The notes under the pieces are model-generated. The model was not told where the DNA came from and did not search any database. It saw only the letters and a program-made list of their open reading frames with translations. From an uncultured Bacteroides sp. (GTDB lineage Bacteria; Bacteroidota; Bacteroidia; Bacteroidales; Bacteroidaceae), in the NCBI GenBank assembly GCA_902388495.1, contig CABMPP010000009.1, forward strand, positions 62,001-126,000: a stretch of 64,000 nucleotides of DNA. Direction: 5' to 3'. Shown piece by piece: positions 25,915 through 35,069 of this stretch (positions within the stretch are counted from its first letter, which is position 1; each line of letters starts with the position of its first letter). A program made the position numbers and the translations under genes.

Positions 25915-26484
25915 ATGAGTAATTCATCTGGAAATACATCGTCTTTTTCTTCGTCTGATCTTTATTGGTTCGCCGTTCGCGTCTCCTATAGCCGCGAACT
26001 GACTTTGAAAGCCATTTTAGATAAAGAGCAGATAGAGAATTTCATTCCCATGCGGTATAGTTATATAATGAAGGGAGGCAAGCGTGTACGCAAGTTAGTT
26101 CCTGCTATCCACAACCTTGTCTTCATCCATTCCACGCGCAAACGTATTGACCTCTTGAAGGATGAGCTCGAAGCTTCCCTGCCCATACGTTTCATTATGA
26201 ATCGTGAATATTGCCGTCCGGTTGTCATCCCCGATGCCCAGATGCGTAGCTTCATCCTTGTTGCCGGTACTCACGATGAGTCCATTCTCTACATAGAACC
26301 CGCCGAGCTTCATTTAGTGAAAGGTCAGAAAGTCCGTATCATCGACGGCATCTTCAAAGGCGTTATCGGAGAGTTTGTCCGCATTCGTCACGACCGTCGG
26401 GTAGTAGTAAATATAGAAGGTGTCATGGCTGTTGCTACCACTTTTATTCATTCGTCGTTGGTCGAGCCATTAACCAATGATTGA
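25915..26484 (+). CDS. upxY: UpxY-type capsule transcription antiterminator (NusG paralogue)
   Basis: A 189-residue NusG-like protein. The NGN domain begins at WFAVRVSYSRELTLK, and a KOW motif is present in VKGQKVRIIDGIFKGVIGEF. First genes of Bacteroides capsule operons encode such UpxY proteins, which act on their own leader to prevent early termination. Position (first gene after the invertible promoter, followed by upxZ) agrees. The first 15 residues are Ser-rich and probably flexible. The sub-letter of the locus cannot be assigned. Confidence 0.92.
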   Translation: MSNSSGNTSSFSSSDLYWFAVRVSYSRELTLKAILDKEQIENFIPMRYSYIMKGGKRVRKLVPAIHNLVFIHSTRKRIDLLKDELEASLPIRFIMNREYCRPVVIPDAQMRSFILVAGTHDESILYIEPAELHLVKGQKVRIIDGIFKGVIGEFVRIRHDRRVVVNIEGVMAVATTFIHSSLVEPLTND

Positions 26485-26491
26485 TATAATC

Positions 26492-26545
26492 TGTCATCCT
26501 AAGCTTGTTCAGCGATTGATGTTATTTGTCATTCTAAGCTTTCTG
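26492..26545 (+). repeat. Two copies of a dispersed TGTCATYCTAAGC motif between upxY and upxZ
   Basis: TGTCATCCTAAGCTTGTTCA at 26492 and TGTCATTCTAAGCTTTCTGA at 26527 are 35 bp apart. They resemble the CATTCAGAGCGAAGCGAAGA motif in the leader, part of a repeat class scattered through many bacterial genomes. No function can be read from it. Confidence 0.5.
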
Positions 26546-26594
26546 AAAGACTTCTCTTCTCAAGTATTGAAATAATTTATAATTATAATTCTTC

Positions 26595-27059
26595 ATGGAT
26601 TCTTTATACACTCTTGCCCATCAACTCCTAACCTTAGGCATGGATGGTAGTCCCATTTACGCGGACCAGTTTACACGTTTGAATCGTGACGTCTACGAGC
26701 AAGCTCTTCATCTTTATGGTACTCGTGGCAACACAGTCGAAGAAGAAGCCGAGCTTTGCCTTGGCCTGTTAGTTGCTTTTGCCGCTACTATTTATGATAA
26801 CGGCCGCAAGCAACAATATGTTCAGAATGTACTTGACCGTAGCTGGGAGGTGCTTCCCAAGCTTCCTGCTTCTTTGCTGAAAGTTCGCCTGCTGACTTAT
26901 TGCTATGGTGAGGTTTATGATGAAGAGTTGGCAAAGGAAGCTCATGGTATTATTGATACTTGGGATGAAGGTGGGCTGACTTTGGAACAGGTGGAGATAG
27001 TTGAGGAATTGAGGAATATTGAGGAAAATACGTACCCTTTTGAAGAAATAGAAAAATAA
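26595..27059 (+). CDS. upxZ: UpxZ-type inhibitor of non-cognate capsule antiterminators
   Basis: A 154-residue acidic, helical protein beginning MDSLYTLAHQLLTLGMDGSP, with the second-gene position and size of Bacteroides UpxZ proteins. In B. fragilis such proteins block antitermination by the UpxY of other loci, so that usually one capsule is transcribed per cell. It ends in an acidic tail (ENTYPFEEIEK). The flippase gene follows after 38 nt. Assignment rests on position and family resemblance. Confidence 0.88.
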   Translation: MDSLYTLAHQLLTLGMDGSPIYADQFTRLNRDVYEQALHLYGTRGNTVEEEAELCLGLLVAFAATIYDNGRKQQYVQNVLDRSWEVLPKLPASLLKVRLLTYCYGEVYDEELAKEAHGIIDTWDEGGLTLEQVEIVEELRNIEENTYPFEEIEK

Positions 27060-27097
27060 ATTTTATGTTTCTCATATAATAGGCCTTTACATTTTTT

Positions 27098-28633
27098 ATG
27101 ACTGATGTGAATATTGGAAGTAATAGACGTATAGCAAAAAATACTTTCTTGTTATACATACGAGTATTAATATTACTATTTGTATCTCTATTTACTTCAC
27201 GGGTTGTATTGGATGTTCTTGGGGTCGATGATTATGGTATTTATAACTTGGTAGGAGGAGTTGTGGCTATGTTTTCCATGCTTAGTGGAACTATGGCTGG
27301 AGCTTCCCAACGTTTTATAACTTACGCTTTAGGGGAAAATGATAGACAACGTGTTTCTCGTGTTTTTTCAACAAGTGTTACTCTACATCTTATTTTAGGT
27401 ATCTTCATTGTAATTATACTTGAAATTTTTGGTCTGTGGTTCTTGTATAATAAGCTAAATATTCCTATAGAGAGATTATCGGCTGCAGGCTGGGTGATGC
27501 AATGTAGTATTTTTGCTTTTTTCATCAATATTATTTCAGTACCGTATAATTCTTTGATCATTGCCTATGAAAAAATGAGCGCATTTGCCTATATTAGTAT
27601 ATTAGATGCTGTACTAAAACTAGGTTCTGCATATCTGTTATGGTTGGTTGGTTCAGATAAATTAGTTGCGTATGCTATTTTCATATTGATTATAACAATG
27701 ATTCAACGTGCCGTCTATTCTATCTATTGTAAAAACCATTTTGCGGAAGCCAAACATATATCTTTAAAGATAGATGGTAAACTTTTTAGAGATATGTTTT
27801 CTTTTGCATCGTGGAATTTATGGGGAACTGGTTCTGCTGTTTTACGTAATCAAGGGGTTGATATTATTTTAAATTTGTTTTTTGGCGTTACTATAAATGC
27901 GGCAAAAGGAATCTGTAATCAAGTACAGAATGGTGTTTATCAGTTTGTGGGTAATTTCCAGACAGCAGTTTATCCCCAGTTAACTATGTCTGTGGCACAA
28001 AGGGATTATGTCAGGACGCGTACATTGATTTTCCAGGGAGGACGTTTTTCTTTTTATTTAATGATTTTTTTTTCTTTACCTATCATGGTTGCAACGCCAC
28101 AGATACTGTCTCTTTGGTTGAGTGTAGTACCTGATTATACAGTCGTTTTTATACGTTGGACATTTATTTATTTGTTATGTGATACTTTATCTCGTTTCTT
28201 AGTAACATCAATCCTAGCGAATGGTAATATTAAAAATTATCAAATAATTGTAGGTAGTACAAAACTATTGGCACTCCCTTTTATTTATATTATTCTCAAA
28301 TTTGGGGGCACTCCTTTGGTTAGTATTTGGGTGATTATTGGACTTGAACTAGTGTGCTTGACTCAACGACTTTATTTCTGTCGAAAGTATATAGGGTTAT
28401 CTGCCGGGTTATATTTAAGGAATGTATTTCTTAAATGTTGGAGTGTTTTCATTTTGGCAGCAGCTATTCCATTCTATGTTTCATTTTCTTTGACAAGTAA
28501 TCTTTGGATTTTACTTATAACTTCTGTGTGCTCTGCATCTCTTGTGATTTGCTTTGTGGGATTAAGTCTGGATGAGAAAAAAAAGATATCTCAGAAAATA
28601 GTAAGTGTAGTATATCATAAGTTTCATCCATGA
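27098..28633 (+). CDS. Wzx-type polysaccharide repeat-unit flippase
   Basis: A 511-residue integral membrane protein of the polysaccharide transporter/MATE-like superfamily with about 12-14 hydrophobic segments (for example LILLFVSLFTSRVVLDVLGV, FSMLSGTMAGASQRFITYAL). It would move the lipid-linked capsule repeat unit across the inner membrane. The end overlaps the next gene by 4 nt. Base composition is AT-rich, like most of this locus. Confidence 0.88.
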   Translation: MTDVNIGSNRRIAKNTFLLYIRVLILLFVSLFTSRVVLDVLGVDDYGIYNLVGGVVAMFSMLSGTMAGASQRFITYALGENDRQRVSRVFSTSVTLHLILGIFIVIILEIFGLWFLYNKLNIPIERLSAAGWVMQCSIFAFFINIISVPYNSLIIAYEKMSAFAYISILDAVLKLGSAYLLWLVGSDKLVAYAIFILIITMIQRAVYSIYCKNHFAEAKHISLKIDGKLFRDMFSFASWNLWGTGSAVLRNQGVDIILNLFFGVTINAAKGICNQVQNGVYQFVGNFQTAVYPQLTMSVAQRDYVRTRTLIFQGGRFSFYLMIFFSLPIMVATPQILSLWLSVVPDYTVVFIRWTFIYLLCDTLSRFLVTSILANGNIKNYQIIVGSTKLLALPFIYIILKFGGTPLVSIWVIIGLELVCLTQRLYFCRKYIGLSAGLYLRNVFLKCWSVFILAAAIPFYVSFSLTSNLWILLITSVCSASLVICFVGLSLDEKKKISQKIVSVVYHKFHP

Positions 28634-29937
28634 ATAATATCCAAATAGTATCGAATGCTTTGTTATGTTCAAATTGCGGTGCATGCAAAGCTATTTGTCC
28701 AAGAGAATCTATTTCTTTTAAATTCAGTTCGTTAGGCAGAATGTATGCTTCTGTAAGCGAGACTTGTGTGGATTGTGGTTTGTGTACTAAAGTATGTCCG
28801 TCTTTGGATTATTATGGTTTGCATGCTATCTTTTCAGATAGGTATATAGGAGCAATAAAGAAGGTATATGTCGGAAAAACTACTAATGATATATTCTATA
28901 AGAATGCTCAAAGTGGTGGAGTTTGTACAACCTTATTGGAGCACTTATTTGAGAGTGGTGCTATAGATTGTGCAGTTCTTTGCCGTATGTCTTATGGTAG
29001 AAATATTCCTATTGTAGAGTCAGTAGTAGTCAATAAGAAGGAGCAATTGCTTGATTGTCAAAAGAGTTGTTATGCTCCGGTTGATATCCTATCTGTCCTG
29101 AAAGCGGTAAAAGATAAAAGTAAAGTTGCTATTGTAGGACTACCTTGCCATATTCAAGGTTTGGAAGCTTTGATGCGAACTTCTAATAAATATTCTATAG
29201 TGAAATATAGAATAGGCCTAATATGTGAACGTACTCTTGGCTCTACCTTACAAGATGTAATGGTTTCATATCAAAAAAGAGAATATGTTAAGATAGATTG
29301 GAAACGTAAAGATTTCAATCATGGTTCTACTTATTATCCCTATAAAACAGCACCATTAGTCGTTACTTATAAAAATGGTGAAGAATATATATATCCGAAT
29401 CTTTATCGCTTTGCACTGAAGGATATGTTTACCTCTCCTCGTTGTCGGGTTTGTTATGACAAATTAAATGTTTTTGCAGATATAGTATTAGGTGATCCTT
29501 GGGGGATGTCCAATATTGACTGGCAACATGGTGAATCATTAGTTATTGTGCGTACCGATTTAGGGAAACAATTAATTGATGATGCAATTTTGTATAAAAA
29601 AATAAAGTTGCGTGAGGCCGATTTGGAGGAGATGTTGCGTGGGCAAGGTATTCAAAAACGTAGGGAACAGGTTGCTGTATATTCGTCGGCTTTACAAATT
29701 CTTCCTGTAAAGTGCGATTCTTATTTATATTCTCAAGAGAAAGGAAAAGCAGTTTCTGTAAATAGTAAAAAAGCGATGATTGAAATGGAGCAATTTCTTC
29801 AACGTGAGAGGAAATCTAAGGAAATGATTGTAGAGGAAGCTCATCGCTTGATAGAAGCAGCCATTAAGAAAGAGAGAATGAACAAGAATATAATTATTCG
29901 TATTGCAAAACGGATTTATAGAATAATTTTAAAATGA
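28630..29937 (+). CDS. FrhB-type iron-sulfur oxidoreductase (F420 hydrogenase beta-subunit family)
   Basis: A 435-residue cytoplasmic protein. The N-terminus has two 4Fe-4S motifs (Cys13-Cys16-Cys19 in CSNCGACKAICP and CVDCGLCTKVCP), followed by FrhB/FdhB domains (AQSGGVCTTLLEHL, VGLPCHIQGLEAL, VFADIVLGDPWG). In polysaccharide loci such proteins nearly always sit beside a pyruvyl transferase-like gene, as here (4-nt overlap). The reaction on the sugar or pyruvyl group is not known to me. The C-terminus is long, charged and helical. Confidence 0.85.
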   Translation: MNNIQIVSNALLCSNCGACKAICPRESISFKFSSLGRMYASVSETCVDCGLCTKVCPSLDYYGLHAIFSDRYIGAIKKVYVGKTTNDIFYKNAQSGGVCTTLLEHLFESGAIDCAVLCRMSYGRNIPIVESVVVNKKEQLLDCQKSCYAPVDILSVLKAVKDKSKVAIVGLPCHIQGLEALMRTSNKYSIVKYRIGLICERTLGSTLQDVMVSYQKREYVKIDWKRKDFNHGSTYYPYKTAPLVVTYKNGEEYIYPNLYRFALKDMFTSPRCRVCYDKLNVFADIVLGDPWGMSNIDWQHGESLVIVRTDLGKQLIDDAILYKKIKLREADLEEMLRGQGIQKRREQVAVYSSALQILPVKCDSYLYSQEKGKAVSVNSKKAMIEMEQFLQRERKSKEMIVEEAHRLIEAAIKKERMNKNIIIRIAKRIYRIILK

Positions 29938-31067
29938 AAATTGTATTATCAGGCTTGGGGACCACTAATAAAGGTGCTGAATTGATGCTTTATGCTATAT
30001 TGCAGCAAATAGAGTTGAAATATCCGCAAGCAGAAGTCTTTATTTCGAAAAAATCAGTGAGACCGGAATACGTTGATACGCGAATTAGTTTAAAATATAA
30101 GCCATATTCTAAATGGAAAGCAATAGCAATTCGCTCCAAGATAAGGGGTATTTTCCGTATCTTGCATTTACCCACTCATATATTCAGCGATACTACTGTG
30201 GTAGAAAATGCTGATTATTTTATAGACGGAAGTGGTTTCGTTTTTTCTGACCAGTGGAATTTAAATTTCAGTGCTTTATATTATTGGGAACATATCCTTA
30301 GGAGTTATCACGAACAAGGTACTAAAATTATTTTCCTTCCCCAAGCCTTTGGTCCCGTTGAAAAGGAGTTTACGAGGAAAATTATTTCATGTATAGACAA
30401 ATATGCAGATGTTGTGATGCCTCGCGAAATGGTTTCAAAGAACTATCTGGCACAATGTTTTATAAATCAAGATAAGATTAAATTATTTACGGATTTTACT
30501 TCTTTGGTTGAAGGACGTTTTCCTGAAAAATATGCTTCCTTAAGGGATGCTGTGTGTATTATCCCCAATATGAGAATGATAGATAAGGGTATGATATCAA
30601 TGGAAGATTACCTTGCAGCTCTTTTAAGAATAGTTCGCTTGGCAAAGAGTTATGGTAAGCAAGTTTATTTACTTAACCATGAAGGAATGGCAGATGAAAA
30701 ATTGGCTTTTTCTGTACAACAGCATCTGAATGATAATATAGAAGTAGTAACTGGTCTTAATGCTTTAGAAGTAAAAGGCCTTATTGCATCCTCTTTCTTA
30801 TGTATCACTTCTCGTTTTCACGGAGTGGCTTCTGCATTAAATTCTTGTGTTCCTTGCCTGGCCACTAGTTGGAGCCATAAATATGAAGAACTGTTTAGGG
30901 ATTATGGCTTGGAGAATAGTATTTTAGAACTTAATAATGTAGATGATAAGATTGTGGAATATCTTCAACCTGAAAACAATCGTTTAATCAGGCAACACTT
31001 AGAAAAACAAGTTACTAAAATTAAGGAACAGACTTCACAGATGTGGAAAATAGTTTGGAATGAATAG
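29934..31067 (+). CDS. Polysaccharide pyruvyl transferase family protein
   Basis: A 377-residue protein of the pyruvyl transferase (CsaB/WcaK-like) fold. Motifs: GTTNKGAELMLYAIL at the N-terminus, FLPQAFGPVE in the middle and SSFLCITSRFHGVASALN near the C-terminus. Members put ketal pyruvate or related groups on sugars using phosphoenolpyruvate. It is coupled to the FrhB-like gene. A 123-nt AT-rich gap follows before the FkbH gene, where base composition changes. Confidence 0.85.
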   Translation: MKIVLSGLGTTNKGAELMLYAILQQIELKYPQAEVFISKKSVRPEYVDTRISLKYKPYSKWKAIAIRSKIRGIFRILHLPTHIFSDTTVVENADYFIDGSGFVFSDQWNLNFSALYYWEHILRSYHEQGTKIIFLPQAFGPVEKEFTRKIISCIDKYADVVMPREMVSKNYLAQCFINQDKIKLFTDFTSLVEGRFPEKYASLRDAVCIIPNMRMIDKGMISMEDYLAALLRIVRLAKSYGKQVYLLNHEGMADEKLAFSVQQHLNDNIEVVTGLNALEVKGLIASSFLCITSRFHGVASALNSCVPCLATSWSHKYEELFRDYGLENSILELNNVDDKIVEYLQPENNRLIRQHLEKQVTKIKEQTSQMWKIVWNE

Positions 31068-31190
31068 TAGATTGGCATCCTATTTGAAACAATAATCAGC
31101 TTCTTTTTATCAATAAAGGATAATCAATTGCTATGCAGTTAATAAAATGTTTGTAGATGGTGATTGAGGTGTTATAAAATAAAAAAATAA

Positions 31191-32915
31191 ATGAAAACTT
31201 TTCAAGACTTAAAGCGTAATCTCAAGAAAGACGGCTCTTCTTTTCCCGTTTTTAAGATTGCCTTATTAGGTGATGCTGCCACCCAGTTCCTTTCCGCTGC
31301 CATACGCGGTATGGGTTATGAGTGTGGATATAACCTAGATTTGTGGGAGGCGGAATACAATCAAGTGGAACGTCAGGTTTTGGACATGGCTTCGGATTTA
31401 CACGGCTTCCGAGCCGATTATACGGTTGTGTTCCAATCCACCCATAAACTGTTGGAAAAATACGGTTCACTTCCCGTTTCCGAACAGGAAAATTTGGCGG
31501 AGAATCGGCTGGACTTTATCCGTACTCTCTGCAGTTCCGTTCCAGGTCGCATTATCTATTATAACTATCCCGAGATCGAAGATACCATTTTCGGCAGTTA
31601 TGCCAATAAAGTTCCTTCTTCTTTTACTTATCAGCTTCGCAAGCTCAATTATGAACTGATGAATCTGGCGCAACACTTCCCGAATCTGTTTATCTGTGAT
31701 TTGGCGGGTATCCAGAACAAATGGGGGCGCGACTTTATGTTCGACAGTAATGTATATGTCAGTACCGAAATGATTCTCAGTATTGATTCCCTGCCTTATG
31801 TGGCTTCTCGCACACTCGACATCGTTTGTGCCGCCGAAGGCAAATTCAAGAAATGCCTAATTCTTGACCTGGACAATACCGTTTGGGGAGGAGTTGTCGG
31901 CGACGACGGCTGGGAAAATATCCAAATCGGTCACAGCTTGGGTATAGGCAAAGCCTTCACCGAGTTCCAGCAGTGGGTCAAGAAACTGAAGAATCGCGGA
32001 ATAATTATTGCCGTATGCAGCAAGAACGATGAAGCCAAAGCCAAAGAGCCTTTCGAGAAGAATCCCGAGATGGTGTTGAAACTTGATGATATCTCTGTGT
32101 TTGTGGCCAATTGGGAGAACAAGGCTGATAATATCCGCACTATTCAGAGTATTCTGAATATCGGTTTCGATTCGATGGTTTTTCTGGACGACAATCCTTT
32201 TGAACGTAACATGGTGCGTGAACACATACCGGGAGTAACGGTACCCGAACTCCCCGAGGATCCGGGCGAATATCTTGAATATCTCTATTCATTGAATCTG
32301 TTTGAGACGGCTTCCTACAGCGAAGGTGACAAAGATCGTACCCGACAGTATCAAATAGAAGCCGAACGTGTATCCCTCCAACAAAGTTTCACCAACGAAG
32401 CCGATTTCCTGAAATCTTTGAATATGATTTCTGAAGTGAAAGGCTTCGATTCGTTCAATACTCCCCGCGTGGCACAGTTGTCGCAGCGCAGTAATCAGTT
32501 TAACCTCCGTACCGTCCGTTACACGGAAGCCGAAATATCGGCCATAGAAAATGATGACCGTTATGCCACTTTCTCTTTCACGTTGTCGGACAAGTTTGGT
32601 GATAACGGTTTGATTTGTGTCGTTATCATGGAGAAGCTGGATGCGGAAAACCTCTTCATTGATACCTGGTTTATGAGTTGCCGCGTGCTGAAACGCGGTA
32701 TGGAGAATTTTACTCTGAACACGATCGTAAGCTATGCGAAGGAATACGGTTTCAAACATATCATCGGCGAGTATTTACCGACGGCGAAGAATCAAATGGT
32801 GGAGGAACATTATCCCCGCTTGGGTTTTACTCCCGTAGAAGACTCCGTATCCCGTCGGTTTGAATTAGATGTGAATTCTTATCGGGAAAGTGAATGCTAT
32901 ATCATAAAGAAATAA
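31191..32915 (+). CDS. FkbH-like HAD-IIIC protein (probable acyl-carrier loading enzyme)
   Basis: A 574-residue three-part protein: an N-terminal SGNH-like region (about 20-215), a HAD phosphatase domain with DLDNTVWGG (Asp226, Asp228, Thr230) and VFLDDNPFERNMVREHIPGV, and a C-terminal GNAT-like region (FIDTWFMSCRVLKRGMENF). FkbH proteins take glycerate from 1,3-bisphosphoglycerate, dephosphorylate it and load it as glyceryl thioester on a carrier protein. A carrier protein gene follows 16 nt downstream. Codon use is visibly more GC-rich than in the pyruvyl transferase and VOC genes, suggesting a separate origin. Confidence 0.88.
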   Translation: MKTFQDLKRNLKKDGSSFPVFKIALLGDAATQFLSAAIRGMGYECGYNLDLWEAEYNQVERQVLDMASDLHGFRADYTVVFQSTHKLLEKYGSLPVSEQENLAENRLDFIRTLCSSVPGRIIYYNYPEIEDTIFGSYANKVPSSFTYQLRKLNYELMNLAQHFPNLFICDLAGIQNKWGRDFMFDSNVYVSTEMILSIDSLPYVASRTLDIVCAAEGKFKKCLILDLDNTVWGGVVGDDGWENIQIGHSLGIGKAFTEFQQWVKKLKNRGIIIAVCSKNDEAKAKEPFEKNPEMVLKLDDISVFVANWENKADNIRTIQSILNIGFDSMVFLDDNPFERNMVREHIPGVTVPELPEDPGEYLEYLYSLNLFETASYSEGDKDRTRQYQIEAERVSLQQSFTNEADFLKSLNMISEVKGFDSFNTPRVAQLSQRSNQFNLRTVRYTEAEISAIENDDRYATFSFTLSDKFGDNGLICVVIMEKLDAENLFIDTWFMSCRVLKRGMENFTLNTIVSYAKEYGFKHIIGEYLPTAKNQMVEEHYPRLGFTPVEDSVSRRFELDVNSYRESECYIIKK

Positions 32916-32931
32916 CTAATATTTATATCAA

Positions 32932-33168
32932 ATGGAAAAGAATGACGTTTTGGCGAAAGTGCAGGATATCTTTCGTGATGTATTGGATAATGACGAAATC
33001 GTTTTGAATGATGAAACGACGGCGGACGACGTTGAGGAATGGGATTCCTTATCCCATATCCAATTGATTGTTGCCATAGAAAAATCTTTCGGCATAAAAT
33101 TTACCTCAAAGGAAATCCTTTCTTGGAATAATGTGGGAGAAATGATTGACTGTATTTTCACTAAATAA
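32932..33168 (+). CDS. Acyl carrier protein
   Basis: A 78-residue carrier protein with the phosphopantetheine site at Ser39 in VEEWDSLSHIQLIVAIEKSF. It is distinct from the housekeeping fatty-acid carrier, as judged by its place in the capsule operon between FkbH and VOC/MBOAT genes. Expected role: holds the acyl unit made by FkbH and passes it to the MBOAT. The next gene starts 5 nt after its stop. Confidence 0.9.
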   Translation: MEKNDVLAKVQDIFRDVLDNDEIVLNDETTADDVEEWDSLSHIQLIVAIEKSFGIKFTSKEILSWNNVGEMIDCIFTK

Positions 33169-33172
33169 AGCG

Positions 33173-33580
33173 ATGATTGACAATTTGAAATTCCACCATA
33201 TCGGTTATGTGACGGATAGCATAGCCGATACTTCAGTGCTTTATTTACAAGCGGGTTATCAGGTGAGTCCTATAATTGAAGATGATATTCAACGTGTAAA
33301 AATTTGTTTCTTAACTAAACAGGATTTTCCAAAAATAGAATTGGTCGAGCCTGTTGACGAGCGGTCTTCTGTAAATAAGATTTTGAAAAAGAATGGTGTA
33401 TCTCCTTATCATGTATGTTATGAAGTTGATGATATTAAAAACGTTTTTAATGAGTTGACTGAAAATCAAGGTTATATTCCCCTTTTTCGCCCTGTCGAGG
33501 CAGTTGCAATGGAAAATAAACTTATTTGTTATCTATATAAAAAAGAGACGGGATTCATCGAATTGGTAAATAAATTCTAA
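33173..33580 (+). CDS. VOC (glyoxalase/epimerase-like) family protein
   Basis: A 135-residue vicinal-oxygen-chelate protein; LKFHHIGYVTDSIADTSVLY resembles methylmalonyl-CoA epimerase. The frame is open to an ATG at 33146 inside the carrier gene, but ATG at 33173 (MIDNLKFHH) follows its stop and is preferred. Conserved metal-type residues are visible (His in FHHIGY, His in PYHVCYEVDD, Glu in GFIELVNKF). Its substrate might be the acyl group on the carrier, an inference from position. Confidence 0.8.
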   Translation: MIDNLKFHHIGYVTDSIADTSVLYLQAGYQVSPIIEDDIQRVKICFLTKQDFPKIELVEPVDERSSVNKILKKNGVSPYHVCYEVDDIKNVFNELTENQGYIPLFRPVEAVAMENKLICYLYKKETGFIELVNKF

Positions 33581-33589
33581 TATAAAGAT

Positions 33590-35068
33590 ATGGTTGTCAA
33601 CTCACTTAGTTTTTTACTTTTCTTTTCGGTCGTATTTGCTGTATATTATTTTGTTTTTCCCGATAAGTATAAATGGAAAAATGTATGGCTGTTGATAGCA
33701 AGCTATTTTTTCTACGGCTGTGCCGAATGGAAAATGATTCCGTTGTTATTAGTGGCAACTTTGTTATTTTACAGACTCGGCCTTGCTATCGGCTACTATA
33801 ATGATAAATGCGAGAAAAAAGCTTCTCTTCTGACTGTTATAGGCGTTTTACTGGGAGTCGGAATACTTTTGTATTTTAAGTATTTGAACTTTTTTATAGA
33901 GTCGTTCGGCAGTTTCTTTAATGCAATAGGGTTACGGACCGATTGGCATACATTCTCAATTATTATGCCGTTAGGTATCAGTTTTTTTACATTCAAATTA
34001 ATCAGTTATGTAATAGAAGTTCATCGCCGACGCATTCCTTCTTGTGAGAGTTTTATATCCTTTGCCACTTATATTTCTTTCTTTCCGACGATTCTATCCG
34101 GTCCGATTGACCGCCCGAAAGCTTTTTTGTCTCAGTTGGAAAGTAACAGAAACTTTAGTTATTCCATGGCGGTTGACGGACTCCGGCAGATACTTTGGGG
34201 CATGTTCAAGAAGATGGTGATAGCGGATAATTTAGCTCTGATAACAGGAAATGTATGGCATTCATACCATGAGTTTTCTGGGCCTATTCTATTATTGAAT
34301 GTTCTATTTTATCCTTTCCAAATGTATATGGATTTTTCCGGTTATTCGGATATGGCTATCGGAGTCGGGAAATTATTGGGATTAAAAGTGGCCAAGAATT
34401 TCAATTATCCCTTTCTAGGGCGGAATATTGCTGAATATTGGAAAAATTGGCATATGTCATTAACTTCTTGGTTGACGGATTATGTATTTATGCCCTTGAA
34501 TATCTATTTCAGAAACTGGAATAAGTTTGGTTCTGTTCTGGCAATCATTATAACCTTTATATTGATAGGCTTGTGGCATGGGGCTAACCTGACATTTGCA
34601 TTATTTGGGTTGTATCATGGTTTGTTATATATCCCATTAATGTATAATGGATCGTTTTTTAAGAAGACAAAACTGGTTGAGAGCAAATATGGGACACCTT
34701 TGTTTCGGGACTTTTGCAAGATGCTTTCAACTTATTTACTTGTCTCTTTGGGATTAATATTATTTGCATCGGTGAATATAACGGAAGCTGGGGAGTATTG
34801 TATCCGGATGTTTTCCACACTGATTGAAGTGCCAACTTATAGTGAAATTATGTCATTCGTTGTTTCCAAGAATATATTCTTATGTCTGCTTTTCTTTTCT
34901 TTGACAATTTTAGTTTTGGAGTGGAAAAGCCGAAAGTTAGAATATGGTTTGTGCCTTGTTGAAACATACCGTAATAAATATGTGAGATATCTGATTTATG
35001 AGATTCTGGTAATATCAATATTATTTCTTCGTGGACATACTGTCCCGTTTATGTATTTCCAATTTTAA
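33590..35068 (+). CDS. MBOAT family O-acyltransferase
   Basis: A 492-residue polytopic membrane acyltransferase of the AlgI/DltB class. Marker motifs: FPTILSGPIDRP, the segment MDFSGYSDMAIGVGKLLG and the catalytic His region LIGLWHGANLTFALFGLYHG. Such enzymes move an acyl group across the membrane onto an exported polymer. The adjacent carrier protein and the SGNH-like gene (start 2 nt after this stop) mirror DltC and DltD. About 10-12 membrane segments are visible. Confidence 0.9.
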   Translation: MVVNSLSFLLFFSVVFAVYYFVFPDKYKWKNVWLLIASYFFYGCAEWKMIPLLLVATLLFYRLGLAIGYYNDKCEKKASLLTVIGVLLGVGILLYFKYLNFFIESFGSFFNAIGLRTDWHTFSIIMPLGISFFTFKLISYVIEVHRRRIPSCESFISFATYISFFPTILSGPIDRPKAFLSQLESNRNFSYSMAVDGLRQILWGMFKKMVIADNLALITGNVWHSYHEFSGPILLLNVLFYPFQMYMDFSGYSDMAIGVGKLLGLKVAKNFNYPFLGRNIAEYWKNWHMSLTSWLTDYVFMPLNIYFRNWNKFGSVLAIIITFILIGLWHGANLTFALFGLYHGLLYIPLMYNGSFFKKTKLVESKYGTPLFRDFCKMLSTYLLVSLGLILFASVNITEAGEYCIRMFSTLIEVPTYSEIMSFVVSKNIFLCLLFFSLTILVLEWKSRKLEYGLCLVETYRNKYVRYLIYEILVISILFLRGHTVPFMYFQF

Positions 35069-35069
35069 T

